Shown: positions 35,295 to 43,721 of the stretch, in pieces | How the letters are laid out: each line of letters begins with the position of its first letter | Position numbering within the stretch: the first letter of the stretch is position 1 | Source of the DNA: Armatimonadota bacterium | Lineage (GTDB): Bacteria; Armatimonadota; Zipacnadia; Zipacnadales; JABUFB01 | Direction of reading: 5' to 3' | DNA length: 64,000 bases | Assembly: GCA_013314775.1 (NCBI GenBank) | Contig: JABUFB010000013.1 | Span: 62,001 to 126,000 of the forward strand | Translations under genes and position numbers: made by a program | The notes under the pieces: generated by a model | Told to the model about the DNA's origin: nothing | The model's input: the letters and a program-made list of their open reading frames with translations, nothing else | The model's database searches: none

Positions 35295-38200
35295 TCAGTT
35301 TGCTTCCACCGGTTCCCTTGCCACAACTTGACCGAAGATAGTTATCTTCGGCACCATGATTCCGTTGTCGAAGGTTCCTATCGCCGCGTGCCCCTGTGCG
35401 AGCGGATCAGGGTCCTCGGCTCGAAGGACCTCGTGTCCCTCCCAGGATACCGTGAGCACGTTCCCGCGCTTTGCCGCAGATACCAATGCCCAGTCATTAT
35501 GAAGGCCGCCCTGCGGCAGTCCCCATGCGGTCTCCGCCAGCACCTTGCCGTCCCGCAGAATGGCGGTCCACGTGTTCCCCTTGCCGCCCAGTACGAACCG
35601 GTAGCCGCTGCTAATGTCCCCGGGGGTTGTACAGAGCCCCAGACGGATGTCGCGCAGGACTTCCTGCTTCTGGTTGTTTGGCAGATCGACCATCTTCGCG
35701 CCCACGAACATGTCCAGACGCTGATCCCCGCGGAAGATCTCCTTGTTGGTGCACCAGGCGTCCTTGAAGCTCCAGCCGGCGAACCAGGTCCAGCCTGGGC
35801 TGCACGACCAGCGGCTCGCGACCTCCCAGGTGCCGCACTCACTGATCCAGTCCGTGGGCGCTTGACCGAAGGTGTACACCCGCACATTCGGGGTCTCGAT
35901 ACGCGTATCATCAGGGCGGAGCAACGACCCAACCAGCTTCATGCCCACGCGGCGCATGTCCAACCGGTCGCTGTCATTGTGGATCAGGACCGTCTCGCCA
36001 TCCACCCGCATTACGAGCGCGCCGTTTTGCCGGGCGAACTCGATCTCAAAGGAATCCCGGTCGGAAGGCACGTCAAGCGTTCCCACCTCAACCGCCTCGC
36101 CTTTGCGCAGGAGGGTCAATTCGACCCCCTCCTCACCCCATGTGCGCGCGAAACGGGCTTCATAGCCGCTCTCCGGATCTTCACCGTCGCCCAGAATCAG
36201 CGATGCAACCGTCACGGGCTCTTCGGGCTGTCGCAGGACACCGGCCTTCACAGTCACATCCGAGACGAACTCGCCGGTGTGCCAGAAGAGCGCAAGGTCG
36301 TCGGGGTCGGCCACAAGGAAGTTGGCTTTGCCGGCCCAGGTCGCCTTGTCGATGATGCCGGCGAAGGACGGGGTCAGGTCGTCCACCAGTTGCTCTTCAG
36401 GTTCCACCGGGAGCGCCGCAACTGCGCCGAAGCGGGCCTGCCCATCTCGTGCCCAGATTCCGACGCCGCCCCGCCGCGGGCCGTCATCCATACCGTCAAA
36501 GAGCAGCTTGCCATCCACCCGAACCTGAATGTGAGCGTCAGACAGGCGCGCCAGGACGTCGTGCTCGGAATCGCGATCTCCCGCAAGCCTGATCTCGGCC
36601 AGTACCTGACTCTTGTCCCGCACGTGGCGGATCAGAGAAGCCCGATGGGTTCCGGGCGCATCTTCGCACAGGGCCACCCTGTAGAATGAGTCCGGGCTGG
36701 TATAGCGCAGGGCCAGCCCCGCCTCGGTTGCGGTGCCAAGGCACAGGTCCCCACGCACTTCGTAGGCCGCCCCACCTTCCCAGGCCGAGACTGCGCGCGC
36801 CTCCGGACTTCCGGTGAGTGAGAGCCATCCCGGTGCCCCCTCTGCGCTCCGGAGCGTCCCCTCCTCGGTTATCCAGTTTGACGGCTGGACACCGTCACAA
36901 GACGTCGGCATCGCCACCCACGGCTTGACCAGAACATCGTCAAACAGCGCCTGTCCTGCTTGCGCTACAAGAGCGATCCCACCCGTCGCGCGCACTGGGT
37001 CGGTGGCGTGCAGAACAACCACGTCGTCCACCAGGCCCTGCACATAACCTCCTGACACGCGAATGGCGATCTTTGCCCACTGCCCGCGGATCGCCGCGCA
37101 TGGTCCGGTCGCGAGGGTCGTCTCCTCTCCCCCGCGCCGGCAGATCAGGCGGGCTTCAGCGGGCCCCCTGCCCTCTGCTGGAAGCGTCACGGTGAAGGCC
37201 AGGTGGTCTGTATCCGAGATGAAGTGCGCCGCAATTCCCGCCTTATCGCACGCTGGGCGAAGGCGCACTTCGGCCTGGTAGTCATCCCAGAACCACATAC
37301 CCGTCGCGGACAAAGCGGGCTTGTCGGCCTCGGCGTTGGCCTCGTAGCGGAAGGGGTTGACGCTCTGTGCCACCTGCCCCTGGCCACGATCCCCGGTTTC
37401 CTGCTGCACCCTCCACTGCCCCGAGACCGGCGACCAGTCACTGTCCTCATCATTGGCGCGCATGAACTCGTCAGCGAACTCCGTGGGTGCTGCAGGCTGA
37501 CAGATCGGATCAATGAGTCCCGAACAGGCCACGATTCCCTGCATGGGCGGACCGTCCACCGCGCACAGGACCGGCTGACCGTCCACACGCACGAGCACGT
37601 CTCCGTTGCGCCGGCGGACGTGGATTTCGTGGTCAACCGCCCCGTCGATCTGCCCCGGCGCGGTGGCAGCCAGGACGCTCTCGATCCCGTCTCGGACCGA
37701 GACGATGCACACGATTCCGTCGGCGAAATCCACACGGCGCTGCCAGTCAGCGTTCCAGAAGGAGCATAGAACCCGCGCCGATGATCCTGCCGGCCAGCCG
37801 GCGACGAGATCGAAATCCCCGCTTAGTTCCAGGCTGTCGTCCAGCACCTGGTATCCATCGCCGGGGGCCGCCGGTTGGCCCGGCCCCGGCTTGCGATCAG
37901 GTGGCCTGATCTCCGCAACCCGAGAGGTGAGCAGGTCCTCGACGGCAACTGCGCGCCTGTCCCAGCGGGAGATCAACTCGCCTCGCGAAGCATAGGCCAG
38001 CGAACCGAGGATTGCGGGAACGAAATGCGGCCCTGAAAGCGCCGTCCAGTAACCGGTCCAGGTCCCGGACCAGAGCCACCAGCCTTCCCCATACCGGAAC
38101 AGAATCAGGCCCGGTGAGCCTTTATCTCCGTCGCGGAACACGCCTTTCACGTCATCATTGGCGCCCTCGTCAGTGAACCGTGCAAGGACGTATGTGTCTG

Positions 38201-38693
38201 GGTGTCCCGCTGCGGGGATGATCGACGAGGCGGGGCGACGGGTTGTGGGTAGGCGGCCGCCCCGAGCCAGTCCGAACCCCAGCGGCGAATCGGCCTCAAC
38301 GAACTCGAAGTTCGGGCCCTTGGTCTGGGTGATGCGGCGGCCAGGCAGCGCCGTCTCCGAAGGCCACACTGCTCCCTCGGTGACGGCGATCCCGCCGTCC
38401 CTCACGAACTCCTCCACAGCGGCAGCAACGGTCCCAGCACCCACCGACGGCATGGTGATCAGCACCACATCGAACTGCTTCAGATAGGCCGGATCGCCCA
38501 CGCGGTTCTCCATCATCCGCTCACGCGGCAGGCCTTCCCGGCCCAGCATGCCCCAGAAACCGTTGGAGTACCCTCCTGCCACGCCAATGCGCCAGGGTCT
38601 TGTCTGCGGCGCTGAGAGACCAGCGCCGGCTGAGATCACAAACACGATCAGTACTGTCAATGCCCATTGGACTCTCATAGCCACCATCCGCAT
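35295..38693 (-). CDS. Large secreted protein: ThuA-like domain plus several LamG/DUF1080-like domains
   Basis: A 1132-residue exported protein. After the signal peptide (VQWALTVLIVFVISAGAGLS), residues 30-250 resemble a ThuA/glutamine-amidotransferase-like fold (FDVVLITMPSVGAG, VRDGGIAVTEG, FRYGEGWWLWSGTWTGYW). The rest is made of concanavalin-like beta-sandwiches with repeated VRVDGQPVL / VRVDGKLLFD / MRVDGETVLIH edge strands and GGIALVAQAGQALFDDVLV-type endings, typical of glycan-binding DUF1080/LamG units; I count about four or five. The start is uncertain (no clear ribosome site; only 9 bases separate it from the upstream acetamidase-like gene, so coupling is likely). A role in binding or trimming an extracellular glycan is inferred. 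Confidence 0.68.
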   Translation of the reverse strand: MRMVAMRVQWALTVLIVFVISAGAGLSAPQTRPWRIGVAGGYSNGFWGMLGREGLPRERMMENRVGDPAYLKQFDVVLITMPSVGAGTVAAAVEEFVRDGGIAVTEGAVWPSETALPGRRITQTKGPNFEFVEADSPLGFGLARGGRLPTTRRPASSIIPAAGHPDTYVLARFTDEGANDDVKGVFRDGDKGSPGLILFRYGEGWWLWSGTWTGYWTALSGPHFVPAILGSLAYASRGELISRWDRRAVAVEDLLTSRVAEIRPPDRKPGPGQPAAPGDGYQVLDDSLELSGDFDLVAGWPAGSSARVLCSFWNADWQRRVDFADGIVCIVSVRDGIESVLAATAPGQIDGAVDHEIHVRRRNGDVLVRVDGQPVLCAVDGPPMQGIVACSGLIDPICQPAAPTEFADEFMRANDEDSDWSPVSGQWRVQQETGDRGQGQVAQSVNPFRYEANAEADKPALSATGMWFWDDYQAEVRLRPACDKAGIAAHFISDTDHLAFTVTLPAEGRGPAEARLICRRGGEETTLATGPCAAIRGQWAKIAIRVSGGYVQGLVDDVVVLHATDPVRATGGIALVAQAGQALFDDVLVKPWVAMPTSCDGVQPSNWITEEGTLRSAEGAPGWLSLTGSPEARAVSAWEGGAAYEVRGDLCLGTATEAGLALRYTSPDSFYRVALCEDAPGTHRASLIRHVRDKSQVLAEIRLAGDRDSEHDVLARLSDAHIQVRVDGKLLFDGMDDGPRRGGVGIWARDGQARFGAVAALPVEPEEQLVDDLTPSFAGIIDKATWAGKANFLVADPDDLALFWHTGEFVSDVTVKAGVLRQPEEPVTVASLILGDGEDPESGYEARFARTWGEEGVELTLLRKGEAVEVGTLDVPSDRDSFEIEFARQNGALVMRVDGETVLIHNDSDRLDMRRVGMKLVGSLLRPDDTRIETPNVRVYTFGQAPTDWISECGTWEVASRWSCSPGWTWFAGWSFKDAWCTNKEIFRGDQRLDMFVGAKMVDLPNNQKQEVLRDIRLGLCTTPGDISSGYRFVLGGKGNTWTAILRDGKVLAETAWGLPQGGLHNDWALVSAAKRGNVLTVSWEGHEVLRAEDPDPLAQGHAAIGTFDNGIMVPKITIFGQVVAREPVEAN

Positions 38694-38702
38694 ACTGGTT
38701 CT

Positions 38703-39578
38703 TTACCACGTGCCGGCGATGCGCGTGGGGATGCACACTCGCACGGTCTTGAGTGGGTTCACGATCTGGCCGATACGAACATCGCAGAGCGTACTGAGCA
38801 GAATCGGCGCCTGGTGGTCCTTGACTTCCACCCGGGACATGAGGAAATCACGCGCCCGCAGGAGCGCGAGCTCGGCCGCAGCGTCCAGATCAATGCCTGA
38901 CGCGACAACTGCCCAATGTGTCGGCGTCTTGATGAGCGGGCCCTCGCTCATCGCACCTTTCATCACCTGCAGGTTCACGGTCACCCGCGCCGCCGCCTCG
39001 ATTCCCTGCCCGCAGACTTCGCCGTCTCCCTGAAGTGCATGGACGTCACCCAGGGCGAACATCGCGCCGGGCTCAGATACGGGCAGATAGACGGTGTTCC
39101 CCGTTTTTACGTCGGTGGTGTCCAGATTGCCTCCGTGGTCGCCCGGAGTCACTGTCGGCACAGGGTCCCCCGCCGGGGCTACGCCGATGACCCCGATGAC
39201 GGGGTCCAGCGGGATACGCAGGTTCCCGGGCAGATCAGCAAATCCATCCGCGAGGTGGATCACTCTCCCCTCGCGACATGCGCCGTCCCGGGATGCCCCG
39301 AAAATCAGCCCTCGCGGCGCGCACTGGATCGACTCAATGCGAACGATCAGCATATCGCCTGGCATCGCGCCGCGCACGAACACAGGCCCGGTGGCGGGAT
39401 TGCACCAACTGGGCAATATCCCCCGGTCGCTGATCTGCCCGGCGTCCAGGTCCACTCGGCCGTCGTAGCAGTCGCGGGTCTCGAACACCACGGTTTCGCC
39501 CGCGTCCACTTCGACGGCCGGGGTCATCCCCCGCTCGAAGCTGAAGATGCGCCTGTCATCACTAACCTGCACAGGCAT
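38703..39578 (-). CDS. Acetamidase/formamidase family protein
   Basis: A 291-residue protein of the FmdA/AmdA family, which hydrolyses formamide or short-chain amides to the acid and ammonia. Family signatures are VEVDAGETVVFETRDCYDG, NPATGPVFVRGAMPGDMLIV, VPTVTPGDHGGNLDTTDVK and VHALQGDGEVCG, covering the metal-binding His/Asp/Glu residues. No signal peptide. The ATG at 39578 is preferred over the TTG at 39614. Divergent from rtcA. Whether the substrate here is a small amide or a sugar-derived amide is unknown. Confidence 0.9.
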   Translation of the reverse strand: MPVQVSDDRRIFSFERGMTPAVEVDAGETVVFETRDCYDGRVDLDAGQISDRGILPSWCNPATGPVFVRGAMPGDMLIVRIESIQCAPRGLIFGASRDGACREGRVIHLADGFADLPGNLRIPLDPVIGVIGVAPAGDPVPTVTPGDHGGNLDTTDVKTGNTVYLPVSEPGAMFALGDVHALQGDGEVCGQGIEAAARVTVNLQVMKGAMSEGPLIKTPTHWAVVASGIDLDAAAELALLRARDFLMSRVEVKDHQAPILLSTLCDVRIGQIVNPLKTVRVCIPTRIAGTW

Positions 39579-39684
39579 TCTCTGCACCACTCCGTTCTGG
39601 TTGCCCCTTACCAAGGTTCCTCACTTATGGCATATTACCTGTGACAGACTGGCATTCAGTGCGATGCGCGATTCGGGGTGCCGG

Positions 39685-40743
39685 ATGGAAATGGTCCATA
39701 TCGACGGTTCATACGGCGAAGGCGGCGGACAGGTGCTGCGCACATCCCTGTCCCTGGCCGCGCTGCTTGGTTGCGAACTCCAGATCACCGACATTCGCGC
39801 GGGGCGCCCGAAGCCGGGGCTCGCCGCACAGCATGTCACCTGCGTGCGGGCCGCAGCCGCCATCTGTGGCGCTGAAGTGCGCGGGGACGCGGTGAACAGC
39901 GGGCAGGTTGTATTCCGTCCAGGCACGATCCAGGCCGGTGACTATCTCTTCGATGTGAGTGACGTCCGTGCCAGCGCGGGATCAGTGTCCCTCGTCCTGC
40001 AGACAGTCCTGCCCCCGCTGCTCTTTGCCGATGGCCCCAGCCAAGTTACCCTGCGCGGCGGCACGAATGTGCCCTGGAGCCCGACCTTTGAGTATCTGTC
40101 CCATGTGTTCCTGCCCGCGATCCGGCGGCTCGGGGCGGAATGCACCCTCAAGCGTGCCCGGGGTGGCTGGTACCCCGCCGGAGGGGGTGAAATCGTTGCC
40201 GGGATCAGTCCCCTCCAGGGGCACCTGCAACCTGTGCAACTCACAGACCGAGGCGACCTGCGCGCCCTGGATGCTGTCACTACCGTCTCGGACGGCTTGC
40301 CTGAGCATATTGCGAAAAGGCAACTCGCGAGCGCGCTACAGGAGCTGCCAACCCAGCTTTCACGACGGGCCCGGCGAACCACTCACCGGCCCGAAGGTGG
40401 ACCGGGAACGGCGGTGCTCCTCGCCGGAACCTGGGAGTCCGGACACGCGGGGGCCGGAGCGCTGGGTGAGCGCGGCAAGCCCGCCGAAAGAGTCGGTGCC
40501 GAGGCCGGCGAGGAGTTCCGGGCGTTCATTGAGTCCGGCGCTGCCGTGGATAGGCACCTCGCTGACCAGCTATTGCTCTATGCAGCCCTGGCTGAGGGCA
40601 CATCGCGATACACGGCGCAGGCACGCACGTTGCACCTCGACACTAACGCCTGGGTGATCCATCAGTTCCTTGGAGATCGGGTCAGCATTGAGGGGGACGG
40701 TCCGGCGACAGTGTCTGTGGAGGGCATCGGGCTCGGCGCCTGA
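39685..40743 (+). CDS. rtcA: RNA 3'-terminal phosphate cyclase
   Basis: A 352-residue RtcA. It activates RNA 3'-phosphate ends with ATP to form 2',3'-cyclic phosphates. The N-terminal IDGSYGEGGGQVLRTSLSLA and the RGGTNVPWSPTFEYL motif are canonical. The nucleophile that becomes adenylylated is His291, in VDRHLADQLLLYAALAEG. The ATG at 39685 is chosen with GGGGTG just upstream; ATGs at 39664 and 39691 are alternatives. No RtcB ligase or archease gene is next to it. A strong hairpin terminator follows. Confidence 0.93.
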   Translation: MEMVHIDGSYGEGGGQVLRTSLSLAALLGCELQITDIRAGRPKPGLAAQHVTCVRAAAAICGAEVRGDAVNSGQVVFRPGTIQAGDYLFDVSDVRASAGSVSLVLQTVLPPLLFADGPSQVTLRGGTNVPWSPTFEYLSHVFLPAIRRLGAECTLKRARGGWYPAGGGEIVAGISPLQGHLQPVQLTDRGDLRALDAVTTVSDGLPEHIAKRQLASALQELPTQLSRRARRTTHRPEGGPGTAVLLAGTWESGHAGAGALGERGKPAERVGAEAGEEFRAFIESGAAVDRHLADQLLLYAALAEGTSRYTAQARTLHLDTNAWVIHQFLGDRVSIEGDGPATVSVEGIGLGA

Positions 40744-40768
40744 ACCGATGCCCCCTGTGGGGAAAACA

Positions 40769-40796
40769 GCGCGCGACCGGGTCTCCGGTCGCGCGC
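40769..40796. terminator. Bidirectional hairpin terminator
   Basis: A perfect 12-bp stem GCGCGCGACCGG / CCGGTCGCGCGC with loop GTCT, between the convergent rtcA and pseudopilin genes. Confidence 0.78.
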
Positions 40797-40822
40797 TTCG
40801 TTGCAGGTCGCGTCGGATGGGC

Positions 40823-41497
40823 TTAGCGACCCCACCACATCTGCGAGGCGGTGTACAGGCCCACATCGCCCTCGATAGTGCTGCGGTTGAGCCACTTGGA
40901 GTGACCATCGATGAACGCAACGTTCACGCCGTCGTTGTGCCGCAGCTGCAGGCGCGCCGTTCCATTGGTGCCGTAGGTCGTGTTCGTCGGGTAGGTGTAC
41001 ATGTAGTACGACGGATACACCACATAGTAGTTGCAGTCGGTGAACCAGATGGTTTCGGAGGGCTTGACCATCTTCGCCATGTGGGCATCGGTGTAGTAGT
41101 AATAGAAGGTCATCCAGTAGTTTAGACCGTAGCCCAGGGTGGCGTCGTGGACCATGGCGTCGGTGGGGTTGGTGCTCCAGGTGTAGGTCGGCTCGGACGG
41201 ACAGGTGTAGAGCTGCTGGTTCTTGACGTACGGATAGATCTGCTGCATCCAGTCCATGTACGGGAGCACCGGTGGGTAGAAGGTGTTCCGCGTGCCCTGG
41301 ATGTGCCCGAAGAAGCAGTCGTCCGAGTCAGCCAGATACATGAGCCCGCCCAGGGCGATCTGCTTCAGATTGCTCAGACACGAGGTCTGTCTGGCTTTCT
41401 CTCGCGCCCGTGCAAAAACGGGGAACAGTATCGCCGCCAGAATGGCGATAATCGCGATGACCACGAGCAGTTCAATCAGTGTGAAACCCTTGCGCAT
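40823..41497 (-). CDS. Type II secretion/type IV pilin-like protein with H-X9-DG motif
   Basis: A 224-residue pseudopilin. It begins [20 protein letters not shown]: prepilin peptidase would cut after Gly4, giving Phe1 and Glu5 of the mature form. The following [20 protein letters not shown] and the late [14 protein letters not shown] (His, nine residues, Asp-Gly) mark the DUF1559/H-X9-DG class expanded in Planctomycetota and Armatimonadota. The middle is unusually Tyr-rich ([24 protein letters not shown]). AGGAGG is eight bases before the ATG, and an AT-rich promoter-like stretch lies at 41546-41560. Likely a surface or secretion-associated filament subunit. Confidence 0.93.
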   Translation of the reverse strand: MRKGFTLIELLVVIAIIAILAAILFPVFARAREKARQTSCLSNLKQIALGGLMYLADSDDCFFGHIQGTRNTFYPPVLPYMDWMQQIYPYVKNQQLYTCPSEPTYTWSTNPTDAMVHDATLGYGLNYWMTFYYYYTDAHMAKMVKPSETIWFTDCNYYVVYPSYYMYTYPTNTTYGTNGTARLQLRHNDGVNVAFIDGHSKWLNRSTIEGDVGLYTASQMWWGR

Positions 41498-41718
41498 ACT
41501 GTATTCCTCCTGGTAATAGATGCCCCCCATACCCGGTTTGGCGCTAGTATAATATATTATCTCTCTCTTGCTAGTACATTTCATAAGGAAAATATCTAGA
41601 CCGATCCGTCGCGGCCCTCATGCCGCGCCGCCTTCGGAAACAATCGTGACAGCGGTTTTGTTTACGCAGCAAAGTGCCGCTTCATGCGGCAATCGCATTT
41701 CGTCCGGAGGATTGACCC

Positions 41719-42213
41719 ATGCCCGAGGACCGCGAACACGAGGAGAAAGCGTCGTACCGCAAGGTAGACCGCCGCGTAGAGCACGAGGACGAACCCGAAG
41801 CCGCAGCGCCAGCGGAAGAACCCGAAGCTGCAGCGCCAGCGGAAGAACCCGAAGCTGCAGCGCCAGCGCAAGAACCCGAAGCTGCAGCGCCAGCGGAAGA
41901 GCGCGAGCCATCATCCGGCGAGCCGTCGGATCAGTCGCCGAAGGCCCAGCCCGCTAGCTTCGCGGAGGTGGGCGTCTTCGGCATACTGCGGTTCTCTGTG
42001 AGTATGCTTGCAGAAGCGGCCTGGATGTCCATGGGCCTCATCGCAACCCCTGCCGGGGAGACACGGCAGGATCTCGCGCAGGCGCGCGTCGCCATCGACG
42101 CCCTCGGCGACCTCATCGCCCGACTGCAGCCGGACCTGGACGCGTCGGAGAAGCGCGAGCTTGATCAGTTGCTGGCCAATCTTCGGGTGAACTTCGTGCA
42201 ACGCTCCGGATAA
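41719..42213 (+). CDS. DUF1844 protein with Glu/Pro/Ala repeat N-terminus
   Basis: A 164-residue cytoplasmic protein. Residues 1-70 are low complexity, with four tandem EPEAAAPAE units. The C-terminal 85 residues form a DUF1844 domain (VSMLAEAAWMSMGLIATPAG, then helices DLAQARVAIDALGDLIARL and KRELDQLLANLRVNFVQ). Function of the family is unknown. GGAGG lies nine bases before the ATG. Confidence 0.85.
   Translation: MPEDREHEEKASYRKVDRRVEHEDEPEAAAPAEEPEAAAPAEEPEAAAPAQEPEAAAPAEEREPSSGEPSDQSPKAQPASFAEVGVFGILRFSVSMLAEAAWMSMGLIATPAGETRQDLAQARVAIDALGDLIARLQPDLDASEKRELDQLLANLRVNFVQRSG
41791..41898 (+). repeat. Four tandem 27-bp repeats inside the DUF1844 gene
   Basis: Units at 41791, 41818, 41845 and 41872, each close to GAACCCGAAGCTGCAGCGCC plus AGCGGAA. 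They encode the EPEAAAPAE linker units. Being a multiple of three, copy-number change would keep the frame. Confidence 0.9.
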
Positions 42214-42245
42214 GGAGCGCACTCGGACGCACCCTAAATGCAAAC

Positions 42246-42274
42246 AGCCGGATCACCCTTGCGGGGATCCGGCT
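42246..42274. terminator. Bidirectional hairpin terminator
   Basis: AGCCGGATC (42246-42254) pairs with GATCCGGCT (42266-42274), between the convergent DUF1844 and esterase-like genes. T-richness after the stem is weak. Confidence 0.6.
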
Positions 42275-42308
42275 GCGCTGGTTCTAAACTCGGGCGACCT
42301 ATGGACAG

Positions 42309-43619
42309 CTAACGCAGGTCGATCTCGTCAGCTCCGGTACGACCGCCGAAGGCCTGGTTCAGGATCCACTGCTCACGGTACTTAGTGTAGCTCGGATCTA
42401 CCGAGTGCCCCATGAGCGGGAACACCATCATCTCCTTCGGCCCCGGGATCACGTTGAATGCCGAGTATACCGTAGTCGCCGGGCATGTGCGGTCAACCAG
42501 GCCCACGGACATGAGCGTCGGGCACTGCACGTACCGCGCGAAATTGACCGCGTCGTAGTAGCCCGATGTGGTGCGCACCAGGTCGTCCACATCATTCGCC
42601 GGAATGAGCTGCGGCCAGCCTGAGGGTCTGCCGAACAGCCTGCCGGTGTGGTCGCACAGGGCCGGCACATTGGCCGCAATTGCCGTCACGCGCGGGTCGA
42701 GACCTGCAGAGACGATGGACAGTCCGCCGCCCTGGCTGGAGCCGGTAACGATCATGGTCTTCCCGTTCCAGTCGGCGCGGGAGGTCAGGTAATCAATGGA
42801 GCGCATGCAGGCCGCAAACGTGGTCAGGAAGTAGTAGCTGCGCTTGCTCTTCTTGCCCTTGTGGGGGTAGTTGCGCAGTTCGCCCTGCTTGAGTTCCTCG
42901 TAACGTTCGGCAGGCAGGTCGATGTCTGCATTGTGGGCGCTGATGCCCATGGCGATGAACCCCCGCTTTGCCCAACTCACCCAGTCCGCGCCGATTGGGT
43001 AGACGCCGGCCGCGGGGACCGTGAGGATCGCCGGGAACGGCCCCTTGCCGGTGGGAACACCCAGCCACCCGTAGACGCGGGTGCCCATGATGTTGCCCAG
43101 ACTGATCTTGTACACGGTCGCGTAGTCGCTGGAATTCTTCGGCGAAAACGTGAGTTGCGGGTCCATCGGCACCCGGTCCAGCTTCTCGCGGTTATGCTGC
43201 CAGAAGAGCTTGAAGTCCTCAGGCTCCACGGCGGTGGGCTGGATCTTCTCCGCGTCGAAAGCCGCGCCCGCGTATGTGGTGACGGGCTTGTCGCCGGCCG
43301 TGGAGGTGACGGTGAGCCGCAGGATTCCGGGCTCATCCAGGGAGCCCTTGATGGCCACGGCTTGGGCACCGAACTGCGCTTTGCCACTGGACAACGTCTT
43401 CGCGCCATCAATGCTCAGGTTGTACTCAAACTCGCCGGCTGTAACCGGCTGCCCTCCCTGCTTCGCGTGAACGGCGAAGGTGACTTCTTCGCCCACCTTG
43501 TAGATCCCGTCCGGCCGGTCAAGGGCCACGGTGATCTCAATGTCGGCGGCGAATGCGAAGCCCGCGACGCTCAGAAGCAGTACGCTCATGCAAAGTGGGC
43601 GCAGGGTGTCGAGTCTCAC
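42309..43619 (-). CDS. Secreted acetylxylan-esterase-like alpha/beta hydrolase
   Basis: About 436 residues: signal peptide (MSVLLLSVAGFAFAA), an Ig-like N-terminal domain (YKVGEEVTFAVHAKQGG), then an AXE1/cephalosporin-deacetylase-like alpha/beta hydrolase. The catalytic triad is visible: Ser295 in GSSQGGG, Asp376 in GLVDRTCP and His405 in MGHSVDP. Such enzymes remove acetyl groups from plant or microbial polysaccharides outside the cell. The GTG at 43619 is chosen because GGAAGAGG stands about 11 bases before it; GTG 43631 and ATG 43589 are alternatives. Confidence 0.87.
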   Translation of the reverse strand: MRLDTLRPLCMSVLLLSVAGFAFAADIEITVALDRPDGIYKVGEEVTFAVHAKQGGQPVTAGEFEYNLSIDGAKTLSSGKAQFGAQAVAIKGSLDEPGILRLTVTSTAGDKPVTTYAGAAFDAEKIQPTAVEPEDFKLFWQHNREKLDRVPMDPQLTFSPKNSSDYATVYKISLGNIMGTRVYGWLGVPTGKGPFPAILTVPAAGVYPIGADWVSWAKRGFIAMGISAHNADIDLPAERYEELKQGELRNYPHKGKKSKRSYYFLTTFAACMRSIDYLTSRADWNGKTMIVTGSSQGGGLSIVSAGLDPRVTAIAANVPALCDHTGRLFGRPSGWPQLIPANDVDDLVRTTSGYYDAVNFARYVQCPTLMSVGLVDRTCPATTVYSAFNVIPGPKEMMVFPLMGHSVDPSYTKYREQWILNQAFGGRTGADEIDLR

Positions 43620-43721
43620 TTGGCTGTACACCTCTTCCGGATCGTGTTACCGGCGACGGACCAAACCGCAGTATTATAATGCGTTTCGCCGCATGTGAAC
43701 ACCTTCTTGTACCGCCGCTGA

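Noticed and set aside
41791-41898. CRISPR-like 27-bp repeats
   Set aside because: The repeats are contiguous without spacers and encode the EPEAAAPAE linker.
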